The notes below the pieces were generated by a model, which was not told the origin of the DNA, made no database searches, and saw only the letters and a list, made by a program, of their open reading frames with translations. A stretch of DNA of 26,855 nt from Paratrimastix pyriformis (lineage: Eukaryota; Preaxostyla; Paratrimastigidae). The stretch is from the NCBI GenBank assembly GCA_027972325.1, contig JAPMOS010000337.1, positions 1 to 26,855 on the forward strand, written 5' to 3'. This document shows positions 25,120 through 26,855 of the stretch, one piece after another; the stretch's first letter is position 1, and each line of letters opens with the position of its first letter. Both the position numbers and the translations under genes were made by a program.

Positions 25120-26855
25120 ATGACAACTAAAACCGCAAATCCATTTGTTGCATTTGATGGACTCTCAGATGAAGAGGCGAAGAAGTTCGAAGAATACATA
25201 AAATAAACGGCAGGCAACGTCACCAAAACAGGAAAGGAAAGAAAGAAAAGAAAGAAGTGAAGATTGCACAAGAAGTTATTGATGTAGCTGCCCCTTGTCA
25301 ACAAAAGGGCAGAAAACGTCGAAGATGAGTTTGGAAAAATAGCACAACATGAAGTGGTAGAATGCAAGCTATGAAAGGTTTCATGAAGAACTATTCTATT
25401 ATGAACCATGGAAAGATCGAGGCAACTGACTACAAGCAAAGTGTTGAGAGATGTTTTGTGGACACTGAAGGAATGATAAAAGATATTGTATGAAGAGATG
25501 AAGGGCGGACAGTTCAAACTGAACATCGTGTTGAAATGTCAGTTCACCAAAGACAAGTCAATGTATGGACACTTTTCATCAGGCAGCATTCGAATTCTCG
25601 GTAAGAAAGACATTGAAGAAGGAATTGGAATGCGGTATCGAGAATCCAAGAGCTCGTGACAATTTTGTTAACAATGGAAGTGGGGTCCTAAAACGTATTG
25701 AGAATGTGTTTGAATGGAGCCTCATACAAGCCAATGCGTGGAAGCAGTTACATTGAATTACCGAGGTATTGAACCAGAAAGCATTGATAAATATTCAGAA
25801 TGATGACAATGAGTGTTTTAAATGGAGTGTTTAGCAACATTGCATCCAGTTGATGCATCCGGAGAGAGTGAAGCAATACATGAAGTATGACAATGAGCTC
25901 GACTTTAAAATTCATTTCCAATGGAAATTGACAGTATACCACGATTTGAAGCTAAAAATAACATAGCCATCAATGTGATCGAGCATCATATCACAACAAA
26001 AAGGTTAAGAAGGAGAAGAAGACATCAGTTGTCTTCAATCCATTGTATGTCTCACCAATTTGGAATACGGCTAAAACAGTAGTCAATATGCTACGTATAA
26101 CAGAGCTCGATGAGAATACAGAGGTGATGAAAGGAGAAGGATGTGAGAAGACAGAAACCAACTCACATTATGTGATTAAAGATTTGTCTCGTCTCTTAAG
26201 TTCAAGCCAGAACAGTCACAATGGAAAAATATTTTGTCTGAACTGTATGCATGGATTTTGGAATGAAAGCCTGTTGCAAAGGCATAAACCAGTGTGCTAT
26301 GAGCATGAATGTTGTCAAGCATGGTTACCAATAGAAGAAGATGCTCATGTTGAATTCAAGCATATATCAAAATCAGTGAAGCAACCTTTTGCGATTTATG
26401 CAGATTTCGAAGCACTCACAACACCAATTGATGATGATGACGATGAGAAAAATAAAAAGCAGCATATCAGCACCATAATGTGTGTTCATATGCATACAAA
26501 GTTGTCAGTAATTATCCAGAGTTTGAGAGACCAATACAATTGTATCGTGGTGGAAGGAGCAGTTGAGCATTTCTTAAAATCCATCATCGAAGAGCGTAAA
26601 ACGATACTGAAGATAGTCAAAAGGAACTGTGAGATGAACTTATCGAAGGAACAACAAAAGAGTTTGATAAAGCCACTGTGTGTCATATTTGTGGACGAGA
26701 GATTGAAGATGAATCAGATAAAGTGAGAGACCATGATCATATTACGGGTGAATATCGAGGGGCAGCACATAATGGATGTAACTTATTATTCAGTCTGAAG
26801 AATTACAAGGTACCAGTTTCTTTCACAATCTAAAGGGTTATGATTCTCACCTCAA
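25120..26855 (+). pseudogene. Protein-primed family B DNA polymerase of Polinton type, fossil, N-terminal part
   Basis: Only the N-terminal and exonuclease side is inside the window. Visible signatures are NNGSGVLKRIENVFEW, NDDNECFKWSV, the zinc-binding FCLNCMHGF block, the exonuclease motif YADFEAL near 26397, and the RDHDHITGEYRGAAHNGCN block near 26730. All are usual in Polinton polymerases. The enzyme would replicate linear element DNA from a terminal protein. It is broken, with several breaks, and continues past the right edge. Confidence 0.8.

Larger units (their letters stand above)
23042..26855. mobile_element. Polinton/Maverick relic, cut by the right window edge
   Basis: An AT-rich block with an integrase on - and a protein-primed family B DNA polymerase on +, transcribed away from each other from about 25023-25119. 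This pair is the hallmark of Polintons. The left end is uncertain (somewhere in 23040-23830) and the right end lies outside the window. Broken, with roughly ten breaks in the visible part; domains remain readable, so it is decayed but not ancient. Its composition differs clearly from the central capsid-bearing element. No capsid gene of its own is visible here. Confidence 0.8.

Noticed and set aside
8950-26855. One single Polinton from about 8950 to the right edge
   Set aside because: The integrase and polymerase part differs strongly in composition and decay from the capsid part, and a repeat-marked border lies between them. Two insertions fit better, though this is not proven.
1-26855. tRNA, rRNA or host protein-coding exons
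   Set aside because: None recognised by eye on either strand.

Overview
The window looks like a eukaryotic nuclear genome (probably a protist or other repeat-rich genome) packed with mobile and virus-derived DNA. I recognise no host housekeeping gene, rRNA or tRNA. The host cannot be named from this sequence. Evidence for a eukaryote is the DIRS-like tyrosine-recombinase retrotransposon, the Polinton-type integrase and DNA polymerase, long simple repeats, and a capsid-bearing element with NCLDV-like genes. Base composition changes in blocks that match the elements: C-rich simple repeat (1-1790), GC-rich retroelement (about 1795-7960), AT-rich island (about 8316-8860), moderately GC-rich virus-like element (about 8950-23000), and AT-rich Polinton relic (about 23030 to the right edge).

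Left third: 1-1790 is low-complexity, strongly C-rich and G-poor on the + strand, with no convincing gene. Next come a short cluster of GGCAGT motifs and then a decayed DIRS-like element on + (gag-like, reverse transcriptase, RNase H, tyrosine recombinase). At its 3' side lies an unusual 129-bp foldback sequence with nested hairpins. A 49-bp inverted copy of its right arm forms the 3' end of an AT-rich 165-codon ORF.

Centre: about 14 kb holds a compact virus-like gene cluster whose frames mostly look whole. It encodes a probable double-jelly-roll major capsid protein, a small virion-protein candidate, an N-myristoylated L1/F9-like membrane protein, an A32-type packaging ATPase, two related small membrane proteins, two zinc-finger proteins, a tail-anchored coiled-coil protein and a 1057-aa fibre with a C-terminal S74-type chaperone domain. 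I see no polymerase, helicase, primase or integrase among these genes. At least seven start codons sit in a (T/G)AAATG context 10-14 bases after a T-run, much like poxvirus late promoters. Four others show the same T-run to A-tract spacing further upstream. This suggests transcription by an NCLDV-type late apparatus, and so a satellite (virophage or Polinton-like virus) life style. The left end carries a G4-forming (GGGT)20 tract and nine copies of GTGTSACAC, an origin-like or regulatory-looking arrangement.

Right: after a GC-to-AT switch with diverged tandem repeats of about 112-126 bp, a decayed Polinton/Maverick relic follows. Its integrase is on - and its protein-primed family B DNA polymerase, cut by the window edge, is on +. 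It differs from the central element in base composition and state of decay, so the two are probably separate insertions.
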